Positions 16,788 through 24,613 of a stretch of 64,000 nucleotides of DNA are shown in pieces (position 1 is the stretch's first letter; every line of letters begins with the position of its first letter). Under the pieces are notes generated by a model. That model did not search any database and was not told the origin of the DNA. It saw only the letters and a list, made by a program, of their open reading frames with translations. The translations under genes and the position numbers were made by a program. This stretch comes from Pontibacter coccineus (GTDB lineage Bacteria > Bacteroidota > Bacteroidia > Cytophagales > Hymenobacteraceae). The stretch lies in the NCBI RefSeq assembly GCF_030546575.1, contig NZ_JAUOTN010000008.1:1-64000 (forward strand), in the 5' to 3' direction.

Positions 16788-18200
16788 TTACTTCAGTGTG
16801 GACGGGCAAACGTAGGTTGTTCTGGGTATGTTTGTCTCAGCGATGGCCTTAAATCCGCCTTCCACATTGATGACGTTGTCAAAGCCTCTTGCCTTCAGGA
16901 TAGATGCCGCGATCATGGAACGGTAACCGCCGGCGCAGTGGATGTAGAGGTCTTCGTCTTTTGGCAACTCGGCCAGGTGCTCGTTCAGGTAATCGAGCGG
17001 GGCATGCTTGGCATCCTCCACATGTTCGGCCTGGTACTCGCCGGGCTTGCGCACGTCTACTACTTTGATGTTGTTGTCTTTGGCATAATCAGCCGCAAAC
17101 GTAGCAGCCGAGATCGACCTGATGGAATCTGTTTCCTTGCCAGCCGCCTGCCAGGCCGTAAAGCTACCCTGCAGATAGCCCAGGGTGTTGTCGTAGCCGA
17201 CACGGGCCAGTCGGGTTACCACTTCCTCCTCACGGCCTTTGTCGGCAATAAACAGAATAGGTTGCTGTACATCCGGAATCAGGGCACCTACCCAGGGAGC
17301 GAAATTGCCGTCGATGCCGATGTTGATGCTATTTGGAATAAAGCCTGCCGCAAAAGTCTCCGGTTTGCGGGTGTCCAGCACCAGGGCGCCTGTTTCGTTC
17401 ACGGCAGCTTCAAATGCCTCCGGTGACAGTGCCTGCTGGCCTTGTGTGAGCACGTCGGCAATATTGGCGTAGCCTTCCCTGTTCATCTTCACGTTCATCG
17501 GGAAGTAGCCCGGAGGCGGCAGCAAGCCGTCCGTTACCTCTTTCACGAACTCTTCTTTCGTCATGTCGGCACGCAGCGCGTAGTTCACCTTTTTCTGATT
17601 GCCCAGTAGGTCGGTGGTTTCCTTACTCATGTTTTTGCCACAGGCAGAACCGGCGCCGTGCGCAGGGTACACGATCACATCATCCGGTAAGGTCATGATC
17701 TTGTTGCGCAGCGAGTCGTAGAGGTGTGCGGCCAGCTGTTCTTCTGTCATGTCGGACTTTACGGCCAGATCCGGACGGCCCACGTCACCGATAAAGAGCG
17801 TGTCGCCCGAGAAGATGGCGTACTCTTTGCCATTCTCGTCGAGCAGCAGGTATGTGGTGGATTCCATGGTATGGCCGGGTGTGTGCAGTACCTTGATGGT
17901 CACATCGCCCACTTTCAGTTCTTCACCGTCGGTTGCGATGTGTGCCTCAAAAGTAGGTTGTGCATTGGGACCAAAAACGATCTGCGCGCCGGTGGCTTTG
18001 GCCAGGTCCACGTGGCCCGAAACGAAGTCGGCGTGGAAGTGCGTTTCCAGCACATATTTGATTGTGGCGTTGGCTTTTTCAGCTTTTTCCAGGTATGGCT
18101 TGATCTCGCGAAGCGGGTCGATAATGGCCACTTCCCCCTTGCTCTCGATGTAATAAGCGCCCTGTGCCAGGCACCCGGTATAGATCTGTTCTACTTTCAT
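16788..18200 (-). CDS. Metallo-beta-lactamase / rhodanese fusion (persulfide dioxygenase-like), copy 2
   Basis: The 470-residue cytosolic-looking protein has three domains. Residues about 1-245 are an MBL fold with THFHADFVSGH near residue 52, HTPGH near 110 and FSGDTLFIGDVGRPD near 133. Residues about 255-360 are a rhodanese-like domain without a catalytic Cys. Residues about 365-465 are a rhodanese with HCAGGYRS (Cys near 432). Known: ETHE1/CstB-like MBL enzymes oxidise glutathione persulfide or coenzyme A persulfide to sulfite, and the fused rhodanese exchanges sulfur with sulfite to give thiosulfate. Its own operator/promoter lies at 18266-18309 and a terminator follows it. It is a paralogue of the gene at 20167-21504. 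Confidence 0.9.
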   Translation of the reverse strand: MKVEQIYTGCLAQGAYYIESKGEVAIIDPLREIKPYLEKAEKANATIKYVLETHFHADFVSGHVDLAKATGAQIVFGPNAQPTFEAHIATDGEELKVGDVTIKVLHTPGHTMESTTYLLLDENGKEYAIFSGDTLFIGDVGRPDLAVKSDMTEEQLAAHLYDSLRNKIMTLPDDVIVYPAHGAGSACGKNMSKETTDLLGNQKKVNYALRADMTKEEFVKEVTDGLLPPPGYFPMNVKMNREGYANIADVLTQGQQALSPEAFEAAVNETGALVLDTRKPETFAAGFIPNSINIGIDGNFAPWVGALIPDVQQPILFIADKGREEEVVTRLARVGYDNTLGYLQGSFTAWQAAGKETDSIRSISAATFAADYAKDNNIKVVDVRKPGEYQAEHVEDAKHAPLDYLNEHLAELPKDEDLYIHCAGGYRSMIAASILKARGFDNVINVEGGFKAIAETNIPRTTYVCPSTLK

Positions 18201-18265
18201 GGGTATAGGGTTTTGAGTTCTTTATTTTTCGCTTTCAATCGTCACCTTCTCATCCGATGACAATA

Positions 18266-18309
18266 CAAATATCAGTATATTATTTGCGTGATACAGTGAC
18301 TTAGGTCAC
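18266..18309 (-). promoter_or_regulatory. Crp/Fnr-type operator plus -7 element upstream of MBL-rhodanese copy 2
   Basis: The palindrome GTGACTTAGGTCAC is at 18296-18309. The minus-strand -7 element GATATTTG (18273-18266) is one base off TAnnTTTG, and the spacing is again 22 bp. The start codon is 65 bp downstream. The site lies in the short gap between the TauE stop and this gene. Confidence 0.82.
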
Positions 18310-18322
18310 GCCGGGTGATTTT

Positions 18323-19186
18323 TTAGAAGAAAAGCTCCTTTCCGATGATATAAACCCCCATCACCAGGACGAACCAACCAAATGACGTCTTGAGTTTGTC
18401 AGCATGTATTTTTGCGGAAAGGGCGGTGCCTACAAAGATGCCGGCAATGGAGATGGCCGAGAAAATACCCAGGAACATCCAGTCGATCTCGTAGTTGAAA
18501 ATGTCGCCGATGAAACCGAAAAGCGACTTGGCCGCGATGATGAGCAGGGAAGTGCCCACCGCCATTTTCATGTCGAGTTTACTGAACAAGACCAGCGCAG
18601 GTATGATCAGAAAGCCACCGCCCGCGCCCACCATCCCGGTGAGCGTGCCTACGACCAGGCCTTCGGCCAGAATGCCACCGTAGTTGAATTTGGGTTGCGG
18701 ATGCGCCGTGCCGTTACCCTCCACATCTATTTCCGTGTCGATGTTCTCATCAACCATGTCTACCGGGTCGGCCGCGTTGGCCGGTACTGCTTTCTTCTTT
18801 TTGATCATGCTGATTGAGGCGAACACCATCAGGCCGGCGAATAGCAGCATAAGCAGGACACCTTTGGTCACCAGAAAATCACCAACCGAGAAAATCTCGT
18901 CAGGTATGGCCGGAACCAGGTAGCGGCGCGTCAGGTATACCGCCACAATAGAAGGCAGACCAAAAACCACGGCCGTCTTCATGCTCACCAGTCCGTTTTT
19001 ATAGAATTTGTAAGAGCCCACCAGGCTGGTGAGCCCCACGATAAAGAGTGAGTAGGCTGTTGAGAGGACAGGACTCAGGCCGATCAGGTATACCAATACC
19101 GGCACTGTCAGAATAGAACCGCCACCACCAATCAGCCCAAGCGAAAGGCCGATGAGCATGGCCGCCAGATAACCTAGAATTTCCAT
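18323..19186 (-). CDS. TauE/SafE-family sulfite (sulfur anion) exporter
   Basis: The 287-residue membrane protein has eight or nine helices in two similar halves. Each half starts with a glycine-rich signature: GLSLGLIGGGGSILTVPVL near residue 14, and GTLTGMVGAGGGFLIIPAL near residue 180. A charged cytoplasmic loop (about residues 130-165) joins them. Known for the family: export of sulfite, sulfoacetate or related anions. Between the two MBL-rhodanese genes it is well placed to remove sulfite made by persulfide oxidation; this role is inferred. It has its own operator/promoter at 19216-19259. Confidence 0.9.
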   Translation of the reverse strand: MEILGYLAAMLIGLSLGLIGGGGSILTVPVLVYLIGLSPVLSTAYSLFIVGLTSLVGSYKFYKNGLVSMKTAVVFGLPSIVAVYLTRRYLVPAIPDEIFSVGDFLVTKGVLLMLLFAGLMVFASISMIKKKKAVPANAADPVDMVDENIDTEIDVEGNGTAHPQPKFNYGGILAEGLVVGTLTGMVGAGGGFLIIPALVLFSKLDMKMAVGTSLLIIAAKSLFGFIGDIFNYEIDWMFLGIFSAISIAGIFVGTALSAKIHADKLKTSFGWFVLVMGVYIIGKELFF

Positions 19187-19215
19187 GGAGCTATAAATTT
19201 ATGATTTTAATGTCA

Positions 19216-19259
19216 CAAAGGTATAGCTGGCTCAAAGGATTGGCAGTGACTATTATCAC
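19216..19259 (-). promoter_or_regulatory. Crp/Fnr-type operator plus -7 element upstream of the TauE gene
   Basis: The near-perfect palindrome GTGACTATTATCAC is at 19246-19259. The minus-strand -7 element TACCTTTG (19223-19216) is a perfect TAnnTTTG, and the spacing is 22 bp. The TauE ATG is 29 bp downstream. The rest of the 19187-19400 gap holds the 12-bp palindrome ATCGTGCACGAT (19311-19322) and no gene. Confidence 0.83.
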
Positions 19260-19400
19260 AGAAGAGGAAATTAAGCGGTTTTTCGTAGGGAAAGGCCGTG
19301 CGATGTCCGAATCGTGCACGATATTTTTGTGTGAACATGAGGTAGGTATTGGCGATGTCGGTTACGATGAGAACGGACAGGCCGCGCCCGTCCCTGCATA

Positions 19401-20048
19401 CTAAACCATCTCCAGGTCATGCACTTCGATGTAGTTACGGTGTAAGGCGATAGCGCCTGTTTGTTCCAGCTTTTTGAGGAGGCGGGAGATGACTTCGCGG
19501 GAACTGTTCAGCTCGAGGGCGACCTGCTGGTGGGAGAGGCGGATCTCTTTGCCGCTCACTTTAACGTGGCGCTTAAGGTAGAACAACAGGCGCTCGTCGA
19601 GTCCTTTGAAAGCGATGCTGTCGAGGGTTTGCAGCAACTCCTCAAAACGCTGGCGGTAGGAAGCGATCACAAAGTTGTGCCAACTCTTATACCTGGCCAG
19701 CCATTGCTCAGAAAGGTGCGAGGGGATCAGGATGACTTCCGCCTCCGTCACAGCTTTAGCCATAATTTGACTTTGTTCATCGCGGGCGGTGCACATCATG
19801 GACATGGCGCAGGCGTTGCCCGGTTCGAGGTAGTACATCAGGAATTCATTGCCTTCGTCGTCCTCACGGTAAACCTTGAGGAGCCCACTCAGAAGCAGCA
19901 CCGTGGAGCGGATGTACTGCCCGGTGCGCATCACCTCTTCGCCTTCTTCCACCTGCCGGATGGTGCTATGCGCCAGAATGTCGTCGAGGAGCGGCTGTTC
20001 GAACTGCGGGAATTTCTTCAGGATGTCTTCTTTGTGCGGTGTTTCCAT
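19401..20048 (-). CDS. Crp/Fnr-family transcription regulator
   Basis: From the ATG at 20048 the product is 215 residues; an upstream start at 20141 would add a spurious hydrophobic leader running into the preceding terminator. The N-terminal cyclic-nucleotide-type beta barrel (about residues 15-125) is followed by a long dimer helix and a winged helix-turn-helix. The recognition helix SSREVISR has the E-x-x-S-R pattern used by Fnr to read its half-site. No N-terminal Fe-S Cys cluster is present, but two Cys sit in the barrel (CAMSMMC, near residue 83). In context it is the likely activator of the five GTGAC-N4-GTCAC promoters in this window. Confidence 0.9.
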   Translation of the reverse strand: METPHKEDILKKFPQFEQPLLDDILAHSTIRQVEEGEEVMRTGQYIRSTVLLLSGLLKVYREDDEGNEFLMYYLEPGNACAMSMMCTARDEQSQIMAKAVTEAEVILIPSHLSEQWLARYKSWHNFVIASYRQRFEELLQTLDSIAFKGLDERLLFYLKRHVKVSGKEIRLSHQQVALELNSSREVISRLLKKLEQTGAIALHRNYIEVHDLEMV

Positions 20049-20105
20049 AGTAAAGTATACGTGTCCCTGTGGTTGGAATAGATGCTTAAGGTATAGCAAG
20101 TATAA

Positions 20106-20145
20106 ACCAAAAACCAGTGCAGGCCCCAAAAGTGCCCGCACTGGT
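20106..20145 (-). terminator. Intrinsic terminator of MBL-rhodanese copy 1
   Basis: ACCAGTGC (20113-20120) pairs with GCACTGGT (20138-20145), extended by GGC/GCC inside. On the minus strand it is followed by TTTTTGGTTTAT. It lies 22 bp after the stop codon and upstream of the Crp/Fnr gene, so that gene needs read-through or a promoter I cannot see. Confidence 0.85.
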
Positions 20146-20166
20146 CATGATTAAATTAAAGCATAC

Positions 20167-21504
20167 CTATTTGAAATCGTTGACGGCTTCACTCAGGTCA
20201 AGCACCTTGGTGCCTGGCAGCGCAGCCTCCACAATGCTGCTGCCCGCCGCAGAGCGGTAACCCCCGGCACAGTGTACTACAATAGGTTTGTCAGATGGGA
20301 TCTCACTGGCGCGCTCGCGCAGTTCTGGAAGCGGTATGTTGATGGCGCTGTCGAAGAACTTGCCCCCTTTCACTTCAGAGGCATTGCGGATGTCCACGAT
20401 TGTATACCCGTCCTGATGCTCTTTGAAGGCAGTCACATCCAGCACAGGCGATTTTTCCGCAGCAGCCTCTGTCTGCACAAACGCCCCCTCGATCAGGAGT
20501 TCGTAGCCGATTTTAGAAGCCTTGCGGATCAGATCATCCAGCTCTTCTTCTGTTTCGGCGATCAGGTAGTAATGCTCGTTCGGACCCACGATACTGCCCA
20601 GCCAAGTCTCGAATTTGCCCCCGTTCTGAATGTTGATCGCGCCTCTCAGGTGCCCTTTCTTGAAGACCCTTTCGCTGCGGGCATCCACAACCAACGTGCC
20701 GACTGATGGCTTGTAGTTTTTCTCCAGCCGTTTCACTTTGTCCAGAACTGCCTGGTAAGCAGGCGCTCCCTGTTTGTTCAGCCCTACATCGTAACCAAAG
20801 TACTTCGGAATAAACGGCTGGTCTTCTGTGAGCACTTTTACAAAAGCTTCTTCGGTCATTTCCTGCAGGGCGTAGTTACTCATTTTCTCAGCGCCGATGG
20901 TGCTGCTATTGGCCTCACTCAGGCCTTTCCCACAAAGCGTACCGGCACCATGCGCAGGGTATACCAGCACATCGTCATCGAGCTTCATCAGCTTCTCGCG
21001 GGTGCTGTGGTACATCTGGCGTGCCAGCTCTTCGCGCTTGGCTGTTATGTTACCGGCACTTTCGCGCAAATCCGGGCGGCCTACATCACCAATAAACAGG
21101 GTATCGCCCGTGAACACGGCGATGTCATTTCCTTCGTGCTCCAGCACAATGCTGATGCTGTCCGGGGAATGGCCCGGCGTGTGCAGTGACTTCAGCTTCA
21201 TATCACCGATCTCCAGTACGGCACCCTCGTCAAAGGCATGGTGCGGGTAGTCAGCACCCACCAGGCTGTGGGTATAAATAGTGGCGCCTGTTTTCTGATG
21301 TACTTCCAGGTGCGAACTCACAAAATCGGCATGCGGGTGCGTCTCGATCACAGCCACAATTTTCGCCTTGTTTTTCGCAGCGAAGTCGTAGTAGGGCTGC
21401 GGGTTGCGGGCCGGGTCTACCAGTACTACTTCGCCGGTTTTTTCACTCAAGATGGCATAGGCATAATGCGCCAGGCCTTTGTCTTCGAACTGTTCTATTT
21501 TCAT
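20167..21504 (-). CDS. Metallo-beta-lactamase / rhodanese fusion (persulfide dioxygenase-like), copy 1
   Basis: The 445-residue protein has the same three-part layout as its paralogue. An MBL fold contains THPHADFVSSH near residue 56, HTPGHSPDS near 111 and FTGDTLFIGDVGRPD near 133. A degenerate rhodanese-like domain lacks the active Cys (about residues 265-350). A C-terminal rhodanese has HCAGGYRS (Cys near 414). Known for ETHE1-like enzymes: Fe-dependent oxidation of persulfides. In both paralogues the residue after HxHxD is Phe, where ETHE1 has His. It heads the sulfur island with its own operator/promoter (21570-21613) and terminator. Confidence 0.9.
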   Translation of the reverse strand: MKIEQFEDKGLAHYAYAILSEKTGEVVLVDPARNPQPYYDFAAKNKAKIVAVIETHPHADFVSSHLEVHQKTGATIYTHSLVGADYPHHAFDEGAVLEIGDMKLKSLHTPGHSPDSISIVLEHEGNDIAVFTGDTLFIGDVGRPDLRESAGNITAKREELARQMYHSTREKLMKLDDDVLVYPAHGAGTLCGKGLSEANSSTIGAEKMSNYALQEMTEEAFVKVLTEDQPFIPKYFGYDVGLNKQGAPAYQAVLDKVKRLEKNYKPSVGTLVVDARSERVFKKGHLRGAINIQNGGKFETWLGSIVGPNEHYYLIAETEEELDDLIRKASKIGYELLIEGAFVQTEAAAEKSPVLDVTAFKEHQDGYTIVDIRNASEVKGGKFFDSAINIPLPELRERASEIPSDKPIVVHCAGGYRSAAGSSIVEAALPGTKVLDLSEAVNDFK

Positions 21505-21569
21505 TGGTTATGGGTTTTGCTTTACTTCTATTCGGGGATTCGCTACCAGGGAATCCCGGATGTATGCTA

Positions 21570-21613
21570 CAAAGATACCATAGGGTATACACCGCTTCAG
21601 TGATGTAAGTCAC
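21570..21613 (-). promoter_or_regulatory. Crp/Fnr-type operator plus -7 element upstream of MBL-rhodanese copy 1
   Basis: The operator GTGATGTAAGTCAC is at 21600-21613. The minus-strand -7 element TATCTTTG (21577-21570) is a perfect TAnnTTTG, and the spacing is 22 bp. The start codon is 65 bp downstream. Confidence 0.85.
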
Positions 21614-21772
21614 ATAGGGGAGTTTACGTTTGTTTGCTGTCAGTTTGTTCTTAAAGTGTTGAGGTACAGCTGCCAGTTGGTGAGGAGTGACAGGTTGGCA
21701 ATCCGGGTAATCTAAGGGATTTACAGCAGGTATAGAACTGGAGTAGTGTTCGTGCGGAGATTCCAGGTATAG

Positions 21773-21910
21773 CAGAAGATCTCCGCCAAACTGACGCCGG
21801 ACGCGCTGCTCAGCAAAGAGTCCAACATGTTCTGGAACGGTATCTTCCACACCATCACCCGGCTTACCACAGCACTGGGCATCTACCTGCTCTGGCAGGT
21901 GGCCCTTTAG
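21773..21910 (+). pseudogene. C-terminal remnant of a DUF2243-like membrane protein gene
   Basis: The frame 21773-21910 encodes 45 residues ending at TAG, including SNMFWNGIFHTITRLTTALG. This resembles the conserved NMFWDGLFH..TW..T..G end of DUF2243 membrane proteins, recalled rather than searched. There is no start, and an in-frame TAG at 21770-21772 precedes it. That stop is part of a CAGGTATAG motif. The rest of the 21614-22089 gap shows no further homology. Confidence 0.55.
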
Positions 21911-22089
21911 CGCCAGCATACCTGTAATCCGGGAATTATTCAAAAACAGATGAGCGCGGGTTTCTGCATGCTTGTAAAACGTTAATTTTATTTTGTATTC
22001 AATTGTTAAAATTTAGTGTAATACGTATTTAATATTTCGTATAGCACAGGGTTGTGAAAGCTTGTATACAGAGGTAGCCCGTAATAATC

Positions 22090-23154
22090 ATGAATAAGAA
22101 AAAACGGATTTTGGTTACAGGAAGCGCGGGATTCATCGGGCACCACGTGGTCATGGCGTTGCAAGAGACGAAGTTTGATGTGGTAGGGCTCGACGTGATC
22201 AACGACTACTACGACCCGGCGCTGAAATATGACCGGCTGAAGGCGCAGGGCTTTGAAAAGTCATTGATTGATTACAACACCTGTATCCGGAGCGCTGACA
22301 ACGCATCCAGACATTTCATCCTGCTCAATCTAACGGACAAGAGCGCCCTGGAGCACCTCTTTCAGGAACAACAGTTTGACCTGGTCGTGCACCTGGCTGC
22401 CCAAGCAGGTGTATTGTATAGCCTGGAAAACCCCATGGCGTATGTGGAGAGCAACCTCGTAGGCTTTGCCAACATCCTGGAGGCTTGCCGGAAATACCCG
22501 GTGAAGCACTTTCTATTCGCCTCTTCCAGCTCGGTTTACGGCCAGCATCTGGAGGTTCCCTTTTCCATCAGCCATCAAACAGACCACCCGATATCCTTTT
22601 ATGCCGCCACCAAAAAGGCAAATGAAGTCATGGCGCACAGTTACGCGCATCTGTACGGTATACCCACGACAGGCATGCGCTTCTTCACGGTATATGGTCC
22701 CTGGGGCAGACCGGATATGGCGTGTTTGCAGTTTGCCAGGAGCATCGCCGAAGGAAGCACCATCCGGCTTTACAACCAGGGGAACATGTGGCGTGATTTT
22801 ACTTTTATTGACGATGTGGTAACCGCCGTCACGAAACTGCTGATTCGCGCACCCAAAGTCAACAGGAAAAACCGTGTCTCGGAGGCACCATATCGCTTGT
22901 ACAACATTGGCCACAACCAGCCCGTGCAGTTGCTCGAAATGGTGGCTTTGCTGGAGCGTGGCCTGCACAAAAAAGCCAGCATCGACCTGCTGCCCATGCA
23001 ACCGGGTGATGTGCCTGTGACCTATGCCGATGTGGAAGCGCTGGTGACGGCCACCGGGTACAGGCCCCGCACCAGCCTGGAGGAGGGTATAGGGAAGTTC
23101 CTGGACTGGTTTGAAGCCTATTACCTGGCGCATCCCATTACAAAGGCTGCCTGA
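22090..23154 (+). CDS. NAD-dependent epimerase, UDP-glucuronate 4-epimerase-like
   Basis: The 354-residue short-chain dehydrogenase/reductase has the N-terminal GSAGFIGHHV nucleotide-binding motif (about residues 11-20). The DVINDYYDPALKYDRL stretch near residue 36 is typical of UDP-glucuronate 4-epimerases. The catalytic SSSVYG and YAATKK pair is near residues 145 and 174. Known reaction for the closest family: UDP-GlcA to UDP-GalA. It is the first gene of a four-gene plus-strand operon whose later members transfer a sugar through a lipid carrier, so it probably makes the sugar nucleotide donor. The exact substrate is inferred. Confidence 0.87.
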   Translation: MNKKKRILVTGSAGFIGHHVVMALQETKFDVVGLDVINDYYDPALKYDRLKAQGFEKSLIDYNTCIRSADNASRHFILLNLTDKSALEHLFQEQQFDLVVHLAAQAGVLYSLENPMAYVESNLVGFANILEACRKYPVKHFLFASSSSVYGQHLEVPFSISHQTDHPISFYAATKKANEVMAHSYAHLYGIPTTGMRFFTVYGPWGRPDMACLQFARSIAEGSTIRLYNQGNMWRDFTFIDDVVTAVTKLLIRAPKVNRKNRVSEAPYRLYNIGHNQPVQLLEMVALLERGLHKKASIDLLPMQPGDVPVTYADVEALVTATGYRPRTSLEEGIGKFLDWFEAYYLAHPITKAA

Positions 23155-23193
23155 AGGCGATAATTGCATTTATTCAAATAATAAGAACAAGGT

Positions 23194-23970
23194 ATGGTAA
23201 ATGAACTTTACAGGGAGGAGCCTGCCAAACCCACCCTCACGATCCTGGTGCCGGTCTTTAACGAGGCAGAGTGCCTGCTGCGCCTAAGCGAGGCCCTGGA
23301 GGCCTTTCTTCAACAGTCTCCGATGGCAGCGCAGGTGTTGTTTGTAAACGACGGATCGACGGATAACAGCCTGAGCCTGATCAGGGAAATATGCCAGCGC
23401 CATAGCCTGTTCAACTACATTTCGCTGAGCCGTAACAGCGGCCTGAGCACGGCTATCAAAGCAGGTATAGACCATTGCCAGAGCACCTACATCGGCTACA
23501 TCGACGCTGATTTGCAAACCTCGCCCATGGATTTTCTGCTGTTCTTTGAGCACCTGCCGACGCACCAAATGATCTGCGGCATCCGGATGAAGCGGAAGGA
23601 CACTTTTGTAAAGAAAATCTCCTCCAGGATAGCCAACGGTTTCAGGCGGCGCATGATCAACGACGGCATTGTCGATACAGGTTGCCCCCTCAAGATCATA
23701 GACGCTGCCTATGCCAAAAGAGTCCCGTTTTTTGATGGGATGCACCGCTTTTTGCCAGCGCTCATACAGCTGCAGGGCGGGAAAGTAAAGCAGGTGCCCG
23801 TGCAGCATTTTGAACGTTATGCAGGCACCTCCAAATACCATTTGTTCAACCGTCTCTGGGGTCCCTTGAACGATACCTTTGCCTTCCGGTGGATGCGTAA
23901 ACGCTACATCCGGTATACCATAGCCGAACAATTGATCAACGAGAGAGCGGTACGGCATGAGCAGGTCTGA
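23194..23970 (+). CDS. Glycosyltransferase family 2, polyprenyl-phosphate sugar transferase-like
   Basis: The 258-residue GT-A fold enzyme opens with the LTILVPVFNEAECLLRL signature (about residues 14-30). It has NDGSTDNS near residue 54, DADLQTSP near 106 (the DxD-type site) and the QVPVQHFERYAGTSKY motif of dolichyl-phosphate-mannose/ArnC-type synthases near residue 203. Unlike ArnC or GtrB it lacks C-terminal membrane helices. Known for relatives: they move a sugar from a nucleotide to polyprenyl phosphate. It overlaps the next gene by 14 bp, so translation is probably coupled. Confidence 0.88.
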   Translation: MVNELYREEPAKPTLTILVPVFNEAECLLRLSEALEAFLQQSPMAAQVLFVNDGSTDNSLSLIREICQRHSLFNYISLSRNSGLSTAIKAGIDHCQSTYIGYIDADLQTSPMDFLLFFEHLPTHQMICGIRMKRKDTFVKKISSRIANGFRRRMINDGIVDTGCPLKIIDAAYAKRVPFFDGMHRFLPALIQLQGGKVKQVPVQHFERYAGTSKYHLFNRLWGPLNDTFAFRWMRKRYIRYTIAEQLINERAVRHEQV

Positions 23971-24607
23971 GATAGGTATACTGAGTTTGGGTTTGATGGC
24001 GCAGGTGCTGTTTTCTTCCCGTATCCTGGTGCAATGGATCAAGTCGGAGCGGGCCGGCAGGGTGCTTTCACCCACCTCGTTCTGGACCTTCAGCCTGCTG
24101 GCGTCTTTCCTGCTGATGCTCTACGGCATGTTCCGGCAGGATCTGGTGATCATTGGCGGGCAGGTGATCTCATACCTGATCTACCTGCGTAACCTGCAAT
24201 TTAAGGGCGTCTGGAATGACTTGCCCGCCTGGCTGCGCTGGTCGGCTGTGCTGTTCCCGGTCGTGGCGTTGGCCTGGCTGCTGTTCGGGGATGAGTATAG
24301 CCTGGCGTATATCTGGGAGCATAGTAAAGTGTCGGGTCTACTCATAGCCTGGGGTGGGGCGGGGCAGGTCATCTTCACCCTCCGCTTCGTATACCAGTGG
24401 TATTATTCCGAGCTGGCCCAAGAGTCTATCTTGCCGAACGGTTTCTGGGTGATCAGCCTGGTCGGCAGCCTGATGATCGTCACCTATGCCGTTTTGCGCC
24501 TCGATCCGGTGCTGCTGCTGGGGCAGGTGGTCGGGTTGGTGGCCTATTCCCGAAATCTATACCTGGGGCTGCAGAAACAGTCCACCAGCCAACGTTCTGT
24601 TTCCTGA
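23957..24607 (+). CDS. LAB_N (lipid A biosynthesis N-terminal domain) membrane protein with two tandem domains
   Basis: The 216-residue, six-helix protein is built of two similar halves (about residues 1-85 and 120-210). Each has a QVLFSSRILVQW / QVIFTLRFVYQW segment, then a (S/N)FW..SL.(A/G)S motif and a GQV...Y.RNL segment. This is the LAB_N fold, usually found singly in front of lipid A enzymes. The start overlaps the GT2 stop by 14 bp, and GT39 follows after 6 bp. From context it probably helps make or flip the lipid-linked sugar. No catalytic residues are obvious. Confidence 0.85.
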   Translation: MSRSEIGILSLGLMAQVLFSSRILVQWIKSERAGRVLSPTSFWTFSLLASFLLMLYGMFRQDLVIIGGQVISYLIYLRNLQFKGVWNDLPAWLRWSAVLFPVVALAWLLFGDEYSLAYIWEHSKVSGLLIAWGGAGQVIFTLRFVYQWYYSELAQESILPNGFWVISLVGSLMIVTYAVLRLDPVLLLGQVVGLVAYSRNLYLGLQKQSTSQRSVS

Positions 24608-24613
24608 CCGGGT

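Noticed and set aside
20049..20141. Hydrophobic N-terminal extension of the Crp/Fnr gene
   Set aside because: Crp/Fnr proteins are cytosolic, and the extension would start inside the terminator stem of the preceding gene.
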